Counted from the first letter of the stretch, positions 1 to 5,464 are shown. The stretch is 8,435 nucleotides of DNA from Actinomycetota bacterium (GCA_005883245.1 VAXT01000177.1:1-8435); one strand, 5' to 3'. Notes: a model not told the origin generated them from the letters alone. Numbers and translations are program-made.

Positions 1-2
1 AG

Positions 3-788
3 CCGGAGCAGGCCGACCTGCTCGCGGTCATGTTCGGGCGGAACGCGGAGGCGCCCGTGCCGGTCGTCGCCGCGTCGACCCCGGGCGGCTGCTTCGACGC
101 TGCGATCGAGGCCGCGCGGATCGCGCTCAAGTACCGAACGCCCGTCTTCTTGCTCTCCGACGCGTACCTCGCGAACGGCTCCGAGCCATGGCTGCTGCCG
201 GACGTCGACTCCCTGCCGGACATCTCGGTCTCGTTCGCCGACCAGCCCAATGTCGACGGCGAATTCATGCCGTACCACCGCGACCCGGAGACGCTCGCCC
301 GCGACTGGGCGATTCCCGGCACGCCCGGCCTCGAGCACCGGATCGGCGGGCTCGAGAAGGAGGACGTGACCGGCAACGTCTCGTACGACCCGGACAACCA
401 CGACCATATGGTCCGGCTGCGCGCGCAGAAGGTGGCCGGAATCGCCGCGGACATTCCCGAGCTCGAGGTGGACGACCCGGACGGTGCGTCCCTGCTGGTG
501 CTCGGCTGGGGTGGGACGTACGGGCCGATCCAGTCGGCGGCGCGGCGCCTGCGACGTGACGGCAAGAAGGTCGCGCACGCGCACCTCACGCACCTGAACC
601 CGTTCCCGCGCAACCTCGGCGACGTGCTTCGGAGCTACGACCGGGTGCTCGTGCCGGAGATGAACCTCGGTCAGCTGCTCAAGCTCGTGCGAGCGGAGTT
701 CCTCGTCGACGCGGCCGGCTTCAACCGCGTGCGCGGGCTGCCGTTCCGCTCGGACGAGCTGGCCGATGCGATGGAGGCGATGCTGTGA
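3..788 (+). CDS. korA: 2-oxoglutarate:ferredoxin oxidoreductase, alpha subunit (C-terminal part, 5' truncated by window)
   Basis: This is the C-terminal part of the alpha subunit of 2-oxoglutarate:ferredoxin oxidoreductase. With KorB and CoA it converts 2-oxoglutarate to succinyl-CoA while reducing ferredoxin, in the cytoplasm. The frame is open from base 3 and reads PEQADLLAVMFGRNAEAPVP, as in the middle of actinobacterial KorA proteins, so the internal ATG at 30 is not the start. Further on come the family-typical stretches GLEHRIGGLEKEDVTGN, LLVLGWGGTYGPI (start of the C-terminal domain), HLNPFPRNLGDVL and VLVPEMNLGQL. The next proteins are KorB and a small ORF; the stop overlaps the small ORF's ATG (TGATG at 786-790), which suggests translational coupling. 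The substrate is assigned from similarity to actinobacterial KorA and from the KorB partner. Another 2-oxoacid is possible but less likely. Confidence 0.93.
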   Translation, partial: PEQADLLAVMFGRNAEAPVPVVAASTPGGCFDAAIEAARIALKYRTPVFLLSDAYLANGSEPWLLPDVDSLPDISVSFADQPNVDGEFMPYHRDPETLARDWAIPGTPGLEHRIGGLEKEDVTGNVSYDPDNHDHMVRLRAQKVAGIAADIPELEVDDPDGASLLVLGWGGTYGPIQSAARRLRRDGKKVAHAHLTHLNPFPRNLGDVLRSYDRVLVPEMNLGQLLKLVRAEFLVDAAGFNRVRGLPFRSDELADAMEAML

Positions 789-946
789 TGCTCCGCAAGC
801 TCCTCGAGCGGCTGCGCGGCAGCTCACGCGAACCCGAAGATCTGGCCGTTGGGACGAAACGGCCGGGCGACTTCGTGGAGCCAGACGAGGACGAGCAGCC
901 GGCCGTGCCGAACCCGCACGACGAGCACGTGGGGCCGAATCAGTGA
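788..946 (+). CDS. Small hypothetical protein between korA and korB (52 aa)
   Basis: A 52-codon ORF fills the gap between korA and korB exactly. Its ATG overlaps the korA stop, and its TGA (944-946) overlaps the korB GTG (943-945). The product starts with a basic amphipathic segment (MLRKLLERLRG, residues 1-11). It continues into an acidic, proline-rich, probably disordered tail (EPDEDEQPAVPNPHDEH, residues 31-47). There is no cysteine, membrane span or signal peptide. I do not recognise a family. The double overlap suggests that it is translated and couples korA to korB, either as a small accessory protein of the oxidoreductase or simply as a translational bridge. The alternative is that korB has a long, poorly conserved 5' region and this frame is incidental. 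That is less likely because KorB homology begins only after the GTG at 943. Confidence 0.55.
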   Translation: MLRKLLERLRGSSREPEDLAVGTKRPGDFVEPDEDEQPAVPNPHDEHVGPNQ

Positions 947-1956
947 GCGAGAACGGCGGCAACGGGCTCGTCCAGCTGACCACGAAGGACTTCAAGTCCG
1001 ACCAGGAGGTCCGCTGGTGCCCGGGCTGTGGGGACTACGCGATCCTCGCCGCCGTGCAGTCGTTCATGCCCGAGCTCGGCCTGCCGCGCGAGAAGATCGT
1101 GTTCATCTCCGGGATCGGCTGCGCCGCGCGCTTCCCGTACTACCTGCAGACCTACGGGATGCACTCGATCCACGGGCGGGCGCCGGCGATCGCGACCGGA
1201 TTGTCCACGTCTCGTCCGGACCTGTCCGTCTGGGTCGTGACGGGCGACGGCGACGCGCTCTCGATCGGCGGCAACCATCTGATCCACGCTCTGCGCCGGA
1301 ACGTGAACGTGAAGATCCTGCTCTTCAACAACCAGATCTACGGGCTGACGAAGGGGCAGTACTCGCCGACGAGCCCGCTCGGGACGCGGAACAAGTCGAC
1401 GCCCATGGGCTCGCTCGACTACCCGTTCAACCCCGTCTCGATCGCGCTCGGCGCGGAGGCGACGTTCGTCGCGCGCTCGATCGACACAGACAAGAAGCAC
1501 CTGACCGAGGTGCTGCGGCGCGCCGCGAGCCACAAGGGCTCGGCGCTCGTCGAGATCTACCAGAACTGCAACGTCTACAACGACGGCGCCTTCGACGCCG
1601 TCAAGGAGCAGACGGAGAACCAGATCCGGCTCGTCCACGGCGAGCCGATCCGCTTCGGCGCGGACGGGGAGCGCGGCGTGAAGATGCGTGACGACGGCAC
1701 ATGCGAGCTGGTCTCGGCCGGCGACGACGGCGGCCTGCTCGTGCACGACGAGCACGAGGAGGTCGGGTCGCTCGCGTTCGCGCTGTCGCGGATCTCGCAC
1801 ACGCCGCACGGCCCGACGCCGATCGGGATCTTCCGAGACGTCGAACGCCCGGTCTACGACGAGCTGATGGCCGGGCAGCTGGAGACGGCGACGTCGGAGC
1901 GCGGCGAGGGCGACCTGAAGTCGCTCCTCCATGCGGGCGATACCTGGACGGTCTAG
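943..1956 (+). CDS. korB: 2-oxoglutarate:ferredoxin oxidoreductase, beta subunit
   Basis: This is the thiamine-diphosphate and 4Fe-4S subunit that pairs with KorA to oxidise 2-oxoglutarate with ferredoxin as electron acceptor (reductive or CoA-dependent TCA chemistry). It has 337 residues from the GTG at 943. That start is chosen because upstream frame-1 residues are low-complexity and unlike KorB, GGGG lies at 931-934 about 8 nt before it, and homology begins near residue 14 (TKDFKSDQEVRWCPGCG). Likely cluster cysteines are C26, C29 (CPGCG), C60 (SGIGC) and C209 (IYQNC). The ThDP/Mg motif is GDGDA at 101-105 with NNQIYGLTKGQ at 129-139. SIHGRAPAIATG (75-86) is also typical. The length is normal for actinobacterial KorB and nothing looks damaged. 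A hairpin follows 35 nt after the stop. Confidence 0.95.
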   Translation: MSENGGNGLVQLTTKDFKSDQEVRWCPGCGDYAILAAVQSFMPELGLPREKIVFISGIGCAARFPYYLQTYGMHSIHGRAPAIATGLSTSRPDLSVWVVTGDGDALSIGGNHLIHALRRNVNVKILLFNNQIYGLTKGQYSPTSPLGTRNKSTPMGSLDYPFNPVSIALGAEATFVARSIDTDKKHLTEVLRRAASHKGSALVEIYQNCNVYNDGAFDAVKEQTENQIRLVHGEPIRFGADGERGVKMRDDGTCELVSAGDDGGLLVHDEHEEVGSLAFALSRISHTPHGPTPIGIFRDVERPVYDELMAGQLETATSERGEGDLKSLLHAGDTWTV

Positions 1957-1990
1957 CGCACGCGCGTCGTTGCGCTCGGACCAGGACGCG

Positions 1991-2024
1991 ACGCATGTCA
2001 CGAGCCTAAGGCTCGCACATGCGT
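1991..2024. terminator. Hairpin downstream of korB, possible terminator between convergent genes
   Basis: The arms ACGCATGT (1991-1998) plus CGAGCC (2001-2006) pair with GGCTCG (2010-2015) plus ACATGCGT (2017-2024). This gives a 14-bp stem with a 2/1 internal bulge and a TAA loop. It sits 35 nt after the korB stop and before the end of a possible minus-strand ORF. There is no T-tract on either side, so Rho-independent termination is not certain. It may instead protect the 3' end of the mRNA. Confidence 0.5.
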
Positions 2025-2049
2025 GCGTCCACGGTCTCTCGCGAGATTC

Positions 2050-2238
2050 TTACGGCGCGGACTTCTCGAGGTGCAGCGTCGAGATCAACTGTTCGACGTT
2101 CTTGACCTCGAGCAGTCGGCGCTGGTGCTCGTAGTGGGCTCGACGGGCATCCGCTCGCCTGCGCTCCGGCGACTTGCCGTCACCCAGGTCGAGGAAGTCT
2201 GGCTGCTCGGGAGCTCGATGTCGTCTCAGTCGGAGCAC
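2050..2238 (-). CDS. Doubtful small hypothetical ORF (62 aa from GTG)
   Basis: The frame is open on the minus strand from 2283 to a TAA at 2050-2052. The only common start is GTG at 2238, with no clear Shine-Dalgarno sequence. The second half (ERRRADARRAHYEHQRRLL, then a segment ending LHLEKSAP) is rich in charged helix-formers. Its third codon positions are mostly G or C, unlike the antisense reading of the same DNA, and that is the main argument for coding. The first half is weak (mixed third positions, Arg-rich). It could be a small gene, or the 3' remnant of a larger gene whose 5' part is lost. I recognise no family. The 1957-2336 stretch otherwise holds only hairpins. Confidence 0.3.
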   Translation of the reverse strand: MLRLRRHRAPEQPDFLDLGDGKSPERRRADARRAHYEHQRRLLEVKNVEQLISTLHLEKSAP

Positions 2239-2310
2239 GGCTGGACCCTCCGGGGGCGTGGCGTGGGCCGCTTGCGCCTTTGGTTACCTGTCGCTACGCA
2301 ATATCGGTGA

Positions 2311-2327
2311 TCTCGGCGGCGCCGAGA
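2311..2327 (-). terminator. Hairpin after the diverged pilin-like gene, weak terminator candidate
   Basis: TCTCGGC (2311-2317) and GCCGAGA (2321-2327) form a perfect 7-bp stem with a GGC loop. It begins 9 nt after the stop (2337-2339) of the minus-strand pilin-like ORF. No run of T follows on the minus strand, so the call rests on position and stem strength only. Confidence 0.35.
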
Positions 2328-2336
2328 ATCCCCCGA

Positions 2337-2465
2337 TCAGGTGAGGTAGCCGACGGCCGCCGCCAGCGCAAAGGCCGCAAGACAGAAGACAGTGAGGACG
2401 GAGAGCGTCCTCGCGTACTCCATCGTTGTATCGCCCCGTTCCAGTCTGAACTCGCTGTTCCGCAT
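2337..2465 (-). CDS. Diverged, shortened Flp/Fap-type pilin-like protein (42 aa)
   Basis: This is a short Flp-pilin-like product read from the ATG at 2465; upstream in-frame ATG (2477) and TTG (2531) codons are alternatives. It keeps the class III (Flp) prepilin cleavage signature G|xxxxEY: G11 is followed by DTTMEY, putting Glu at +5 and Tyr at +6. A hydrophobic segment follows (about residues 18-40, TLSVLTVFCLAAFALAAAVG). The protein stops there and lacks the roughly ten C-terminal residues present in the intact neighbour. No Shine-Dalgarno sequence precedes any of the candidate starts. Expected role if made: a minor subunit of Tad/Flp pili in the membrane, or a non-functional relic. The conserved motif argues against random sequence; the missing ribosome site and short tail argue for decay. 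No tad assembly genes lie in the window. Confidence 0.5.
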   Translation of the reverse strand: MRNSEFRLERGDTTMEYARTLSVLTVFCLAAFALAAAVGYLT

Positions 2466-2540
2466 GGTCGAAATCATCGGCTGACTGCGCTCGAACGCGG
2501 ATCCCCTCGAAGCGTGATCCACGTACCGCAAACCGTGCGG

Positions 2541-2709
2541 TCACGCCGAGAGGATGAAGTGCACGATTGTCAGCACTCTCCTGATAATGGCTTCTGACAG
2601 GTACAGGAACGCCGTGCAGGACGCGAGAGTGATGACCGTGAGGACGACGCCGTACTCGCATCGTTCGCTGCCTGGCGGCCGCGCGTATCCCTCCGCGGCG
2701 ATCTGGCAT
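2541..2709 (-). pseudogene. Frameshifted Flp/Fap pilin copy
   Basis: This is a second pilin copy on the minus strand. From about 2661 to 2541 it reads EYGVVLTVITLASCTAFLYL and then SEAIIRRVLTIVHF, clearly parallel to EYGVVLAVITIAVFGALALL in the intact pilin. That frame has no ATG, GTG or TTG after the upstream gene's stop codon. The only ATG (2709) opens another frame, giving MPDRRGG...ARQRTM, whose RQRTM matches DGQTM of the intact copy. At DNA level the intact gene has ACGATGGCCGAGTACGG and this copy ACGATGCGAGTACGG, so a GC pair is missing and the frame changes at about 2657. The ATG lies just beyond a terminator and has no ribosome site. Alternative: the GSERCEY reading happens to preserve G|xxxxEY, so a non-standard start (CTG) is conceivable. 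A sequencing error is also possible. Confidence 0.6.
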
Positions 2710-2711
2710 AC

Positions 2712-2752
2712 AAAAAGGGGCGTGGCCCGGATCAGGCGATCCGAGCCACGCC
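2712..2752 (-). terminator. Rho-independent terminator of the intact Flp pilin gene
   Basis: GGCGTGGC (2719-2726) pairs with GCCACGCC (2745-2752), and CGGATC (2728-2733) pairs with GATCCG (2738-2743). This gives a 14-bp stem with one mismatch and a 4-nt loop. On the minus strand the stem is followed by CC and five T (the A run at 2712-2716). It starts 19 nt after the pilin stop, so it is a classical intrinsic terminator for that one-gene transcript. Confidence 0.88.
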
Positions 2753-2771
2753 TCAGGTCACACTGTGCTTG

Positions 2772-2933
2772 CTACTGGATGTACTGGGCGACGCGGGTCA
2801 GCGCGGTGACGATGTTGCCCGAGAGCAGGGCAAGCGCGCCGAAGACCGCGATCGTGATGACGGCGAGGACGACGCCGTACTCGGCCATCGTCTGCCCGTC
2901 TTCACGGGTGAGCCAGTTGTAGAGCTTCTGCAT
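2772..2933 (-). CDS. flp: Flp/Fap-type pilin, intact (53 aa)
   Basis: This is a prepilin of the Tad/Flp type IVb pilus, exported to the membrane and processed by a TadV/CpaA-like prepilin peptidase. The start is the ATG at 2931-2933, with GGAGG about 8 nt upstream. An in-frame upstream start at 2975 would add 14 residues unlike any Flp leader. The leader is short (13 residues, ending REDG). The cleavage motif is G13|QTMAEY with Glu at +5 and Tyr at +6. It is followed by a hydrophobic helix (about residues 20-38) and a short tail ending AQYIQ. The mature length of 40 residues is normal for Flp. It has its own terminator (2712-2752) and an elaborate leader (2931-2980). Two degenerate paralogues lie directly downstream. 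No tad assembly genes are nearby, so the secretion machinery must be encoded elsewhere. Confidence 0.88.
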   Translation of the reverse strand: MQKLYNWLTREDGQTMAEYGVVLAVITIAVFGALALLSGNIVTALTRVAQYIQ

Positions 2934-2980
2934 CGGTGCAGACCTCCATGGAAGATCGGTACGGATCACCCGCACCGATG
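2931..2980 (-). promoter_or_regulatory. Structured leader of flp with two mutually exclusive pairings
   Basis: In the minus-strand transcript, AUCGGUGCGG (2979-2970) can pair with CCGUACCGAU (2964-2955). This forms a compact 10-bp stem (one G-U) with a 5-nt loop, leaving the GGAGG and AUG free. The same 5' arm, CAUCGGUGC (2980-2972), is also perfectly complementary over 9 nt to GCACCGAUG (2939-2931), which contains the whole start codon. That pairing would place GGAGG in the loop. The two folds cannot coexist. As DNA, 2955-2979 is a near-perfect dyad and could equally be a protein-binding operator. The pairings are read directly; the regulatory role is inferred. Confidence 0.5.
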
Positions 2981-3050
2981 ATTGCGATGGCTGCTACATC
3001 GACCGTCCTAGGTCAGCGCCCTATCCCTCGGCTGAGCGTTCTCTCGCAAG

Positions 3051-3075
3051 ACAAAGCCCGCCTCGGGGGCGGGCT
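3051..3075 (-). terminator. Probable terminator of the bolA-grx-DUF1326 operon
   Basis: AGCCCGCC (3055-3062) pairs with GGCGGGCT (3068-3075) around a 5-nt loop. On the minus strand the stem ends in CTTTGTCTT, a short T-rich stretch. It lies about 110 nt beyond the DUF1326 stop at 3183, and no T-run follows on the plus strand. The rest of 2981-3182 shows no gene. Confidence 0.55.
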
Positions 3076-3182
3076 CTGTGGGAGCGAGGCTGAGGGAGGG
3101 AGATAGCCGTCGTCCTCTGCCCTCAAGTCAAACGCGCCGTTGTGTGGAGGGCGTTTTCGATCCCTGAGGATTCGGTAAGGGT

Positions 3183-3791
3183 TCAGGCCGAGCGGTAGTC
3201 GAAGGTCGAGGCATATCCGCACACGCCCGCGTACTCGAAGCGCAGCGGGCCGTCGTCGACGCGCAGCTCGCCGGCGACGACTTCCTCTCCCGTGCGCTCA
3301 TGACCGGGGATCACGCAGGTGATTGTCTCCTCGCCTTCGTACGGCCCTGAGATGCGGACCGTGAGCGCGTCGCGTACCCGGAACCATTGGCGGCGCGGGG
3401 TATGGTCGAGCTCGATCTGGGCCGGCCTCGCGGCGAGCAAGTGGCTGGGCTTCCACGCCCACGGGAAGTGCTCGAGCTGCTCCCCGGCGATGCGCCCTGC
3501 CCAGATCTGCTCGATGACGTCGTGCTGCTCGCGTGTGCCGCGCTCGTCGAGGAAGAGCAGCCAGCTCCACGGAGAGCCCTCCTCGTCGTCGCTGTAGCGG
3601 GTGGCCAGGACGACCCGCAGGTCGGACAGGTCCACCCCGTCGGCCTCGCCCTCGACGATCTGCCAGCAGAGCGCGCCGTCGCAGATCCCGTGTGTCGAGC
3701 GGCCACCCGGGACCCCGTCGATCCGCCGGCAGGGGCAGGGCGCGTCGCAGTTGCAAGATTCGACGTACGTGCCGGCTACGCGCCAACTCAT
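3183..3791 (-). CDS. DUF1326-family cysteine-rich protein (202 aa)
   Basis: This is a DUF1326 domain protein of unknown biochemical function. The family hallmark is at the N-terminus: W3-x-G-x-Y-x-E-x-CNCDAPCPC, with cysteines at 13, 15, 19 and 21, then C37 and C42 (GICDGALCW). C159 and C191 (AGVCGY) bring the total to eight. There is no signal peptide or membrane span, so it is probably cytoplasmic. The N-terminal cysteine cluster suggests a metal or Fe-S site, or reactive thiols; that is inference. Its ATG overlaps the glutaredoxin stop (ATGA at 3788-3791) and has no own Shine-Dalgarno site, so translation is probably coupled to grx. Being third in a BolA-monothiol glutaredoxin operon suggests a role in [2Fe-2S] transfer or thiol redox control. 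Length is full and the frame is intact. Confidence 0.85.
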   Translation of the reverse strand: MSWRVAGTYVESCNCDAPCPCRRIDGVPGGRSTHGICDGALCWQIVEGEADGVDLSDLRVVLATRYSDDEEGSPWSWLLFLDERGTREQHDVIEQIWAGRIAGEQLEHFPWAWKPSHLLAARPAQIELDHTPRRQWFRVRDALTVRISGPYEGEETITCVIPGHERTGEEVVAGELRVDDGPLRFEYAGVCGYASTFDYRSA

Positions 3792-4150
3792 GCGGCGCTG
3801 AGCGCAATCACCCGCTCGGCCTGCCGGTCGCGGTAGTCGTCCCCGAGGGCGTCGGTCAGCTTCCGTTCCAGCGCGCCGGTGGCCGCGAGCTCCTCGACGA
3901 TGTCGGCGCCGCCGACAAGCTCGCCGTTGACGAAGACCTGCGGGATCGTCGGCCAGCCGGAGAGGCCCGAGAGCTCCTGGCGGAAGCGGGGGTCGGGAAG
4001 GATGTCGACGGCGGTGATCGGCGCGCCCGCGGCGCGCAGGGCGGAGAGGGCGCGCTGCGAGTTGCCGCAGGCCACGAAGCTCGGCGTACCCTTCATGAAG
4101 AGCGCGACGGGCTCGGTCTCGATGATCTCGCTGATCTGGTCTCGGAGCAC
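3788..4150 (-). CDS. grxD: Monothiol glutaredoxin, Grx4/GrxD family, with CGNS active site (120 aa)
   Basis: This is a cytoplasmic monothiol glutaredoxin of the class that binds a bridging [2Fe-2S] cluster and hands it to targets, often with BolA. Visible features are VALFMKGTPSFVACGNS (residues 15-31, active-site C28), W66-P-T-I-P70-Q with the cis-proline, VFVNGELVGGADIV (72-85) and the glutathione-binding GG-D (80-83). The family active site is normally CGFS; here Phe is replaced by Asn (CGNS). The start is GTG at 4150, directly after the BolA TAA, with AGGA 6 nt upstream inside the bolA end. Its stop overlaps the DUF1326 start. The tail beyond about residue 103 is a little longer than in the E. 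coli protein. Family assignment is firm; cluster binding by a CGNS protein is inferred. Confidence 0.92.
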   Translation of the reverse strand: MLRDQISEIIETEPVALFMKGTPSFVACGNSQRALSALRAAGAPITAVDILPDPRFRQELSGLSGWPTIPQVFVNGELVGGADIVEELAATGALERKLTDALGDDYRDRQAERVIALSAA

Positions 4151-4153
4151 TTA

Positions 4154-4390
4154 GGTTCCTTTCGTCTTGATCCGGAGCTCGTGGATCGAGCCGTCCCCGA
4201 GCGGCCCCGCGAGCGCGTCGTACACCAGGCGGTGCTGGTCGACGAGGGACAGTCCCTCGAAGCGCGGGCTCGCGACGGTGACCTGGAAGTGGTCACCACC
4301 GCCCGTGCGATCGACGACGGACAGTTCCGTCGCGTCTGGAAACGCCTCGTTGAGCAGTTCCTGCAGAGGCTTGGTCGCCACGCTCGCCAT
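4154..4390 (-). CDS. bolA: BolA family protein (79 aa; TAA stop at 4151-4153)
   Basis: This is a small BolA-fold protein, the usual partner of CGFS-type monothiol glutaredoxins; the heterodimer holds a [2Fe-2S] cluster and acts in iron or cluster trafficking. The sequence shows DHFQVTVASPRFEGLSLVDQ (residues 33-52), then HRLVYDAL (53-60), the helix-turn core of BolA, and IHELRIKT (69-76), where H70 matches the conserved C-terminal histidine that serves as cluster ligand in Fra2-type BolAs. The loop has H34 rather than Cys. The start is ATG at 4390 with GAGGG 5 nt upstream; an open frame extends far upstream but does not resemble BolA. It is the first gene of the bolA-grxD-DUF1326 operon, with zero spacing to grxD. 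It is divergent from the ScyD/ScyE-family gene across a 72-nt gap. Confidence 0.92.
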
Positions 4391-4462
4391 CGTAGCCCTC
4401 GATTTCAATTTGGCGTGCCGCCGTGCTATGACCGCTGTCCACGAACTCGGAGGGAGAGACGA
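4391..4462. promoter_or_regulatory. Divergent promoter region between bolA and the ScyD/ScyE-family gene
   Basis: This 72-nt gap is AT-richer than its flanks and must hold both promoters. On the plus strand TTTCAA and TATGAC, 18 nt apart, could be weak -35/-10 elements. GGAGG at 4449-4453 is the ribosome site of the plus gene, and GAGGG (minus, about 4396-4400) that of bolA. The promoter boxes are only suggestive. Confidence 0.35.
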
Positions 4463-5464
4463 ATGAAGAAGCTCGCAATGCTTCTCGGCCTCGCTTGCGT
4501 CGCGCTCGGCGCGCTTGCAGGAGGCGGGAGCGCGAGCCCTGCGGTAGGCGCACCCGTGATGACCGGGCTGCACAATCCTCGAGGGCTTGCAATCGACAAT
4601 CACGGGAGCCTCTATGTCGCGGAGGCCGGGCAAGGCGGAACCGCGCCGTGCGCCGTCTTCTCGGACGGGATGACGAAGTGCTACGGCCCGACCGGGCGCA
4701 TCTCGCGCCTGAGGAACGGCGTGCAGGAGGTCGTGGCCGACGGGCTGCCGTCGAACGCGCCCGCCGGTGGGAACGGCGCGACCGGACCGCACAACCTCGC
4801 GATCGAAGGCGGCGCGATCCAGCCGTTTCGGGACCTCGGCCAGGGGACGCTGATCAAGGTTCATCCGAACAGCCACTGGGACGTGGTAGCCGACATCTCC
4901 GCTTTCGAGGCGGCGCACAACCCGGTCGGCCCCCCGGACAGCAACCCCTACGGGCTCATCAACACAGGTGGCCACCGTGTGCTCGCCGATGCAGGCGGGA
5001 ACGACCTGCTCGAGGTCCACGGCAACCATGTCAAGCTGCTCGCGACCTTCCCATCGCGTCCGCAGCGGAACACCGATGCTGTTCCGACGAGCGTCGCACA
5101 GGGGCCTGACGGGAACTACTACGTCGGCGAGCTATCGGGCGCTCCGTTCAACGTCGGGGCGGCGAACGTCTACCGCGTCTCCGGCGGGCAGGCCACCGTG
5201 TACTGCTCGGGCTTCTCGTTCATCATCTCGATGGCGTGGGGGCCGGACGGCCACCTCTACGTGCTCCAGTTCGCGAGCGCGGCAGGGCTTACCGGGCCGG
5301 GGATCCTCTACCGGATCGACTCGGGCTGCACGAAGACGCCTGTGGTGACGAACCTCTTCACTCCGGGCGGCCTCGCCTTCGGTGACGACGGCGCTGCCTA
5401 CATCAGCCAGGGAAGCATCCTCGCGTCAGGCGGAACGGTCTGGCGCTTCGAGCTCGGGCCCTAG
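4463..5464 (+). CDS. Secreted ScyD/ScyE-family beta-propeller protein (333 aa)
   Basis: This is an exported NHL-like beta-propeller protein of the group labelled ScyD/ScyE after cyanobacterial scytonemin-cluster genes. In Actinomycetota the label is by similarity only and the substrate is unknown. The start is ATG at 4463 with GGAGG about 9 nt upstream. Residues 1-26 are a Sec signal peptide (MKK, hydrophobic core, cleavage near SASP). Propeller strands recur as NPRGLAIDNHGSLYVAEAG (38-56), PTSVAQGPDGNYYVGEL (208-224), ISMAWGPDGHLYVLQF (255-270) and GGLAFGDDGAAYISQG (302-317). EAAHNPVGPPDSNPYG (149-164) with ADAGGNDLLEV (175-185) is the family core. Cysteines C63, C73, C248 and C289 could form disulfides outside the cell. 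Its 3' end overlaps the oppositely directed MpaB-like pseudogene by 39 nt. Confidence 0.82.
   Translation: MKKLAMLLGLACVALGALAGGGSASPAVGAPVMTGLHNPRGLAIDNHGSLYVAEAGQGGTAPCAVFSDGMTKCYGPTGRISRLRNGVQEVVADGLPSNAPAGGNGATGPHNLAIEGGAIQPFRDLGQGTLIKVHPNSHWDVVADISAFEAAHNPVGPPDSNPYGLINTGGHRVLADAGGNDLLEVHGNHVKLLATFPSRPQRNTDAVPTSVAQGPDGNYYVGELSGAPFNVGAANVYRVSGGQATVYCSGFSFIISMAWGPDGHLYVLQFASAAGLTGPGILYRIDSGCTKTPVVTNLFTPGGLAFGDDGAAYISQGSILASGGTVWRFELGP

Noticed and set aside
940..2001. Long minus-strand open frame (353 codons) opposite korB
   Set aside because: It is an Arg/Asp/Val-rich shadow of the korB codons, has no recognisable domain, and korB itself is unmistakable.
2037..2046. Perfect 10-bp palindrome TCTCGCGAGA
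   Set aside because: It is isolated, is not repeated elsewhere in the window and is not close to a clear promoter; such a short GC-rich palindrome can occur by chance.
2554..2922. Plus-strand 122-codon frame with an internal repeat
   Set aside because: Its repeat arises because it is antisense to two related pilin copies on the minus strand.
3133..3158. AAACGC / GCGTTT inverted repeat after DUF1326, considered as a terminator
   Set aside because: The stem is only 6 bp with a long loop and no good T-tract on the minus strand; the stem at 3055-3075 is stronger.
3533..4462. In-frame 5' extension of the ScyD/ScyE-family gene on the plus strand
   Set aside because: It is antisense to bolA, grxD and DUF1326. 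A signal peptide and ribosome site place the true start at 4463.
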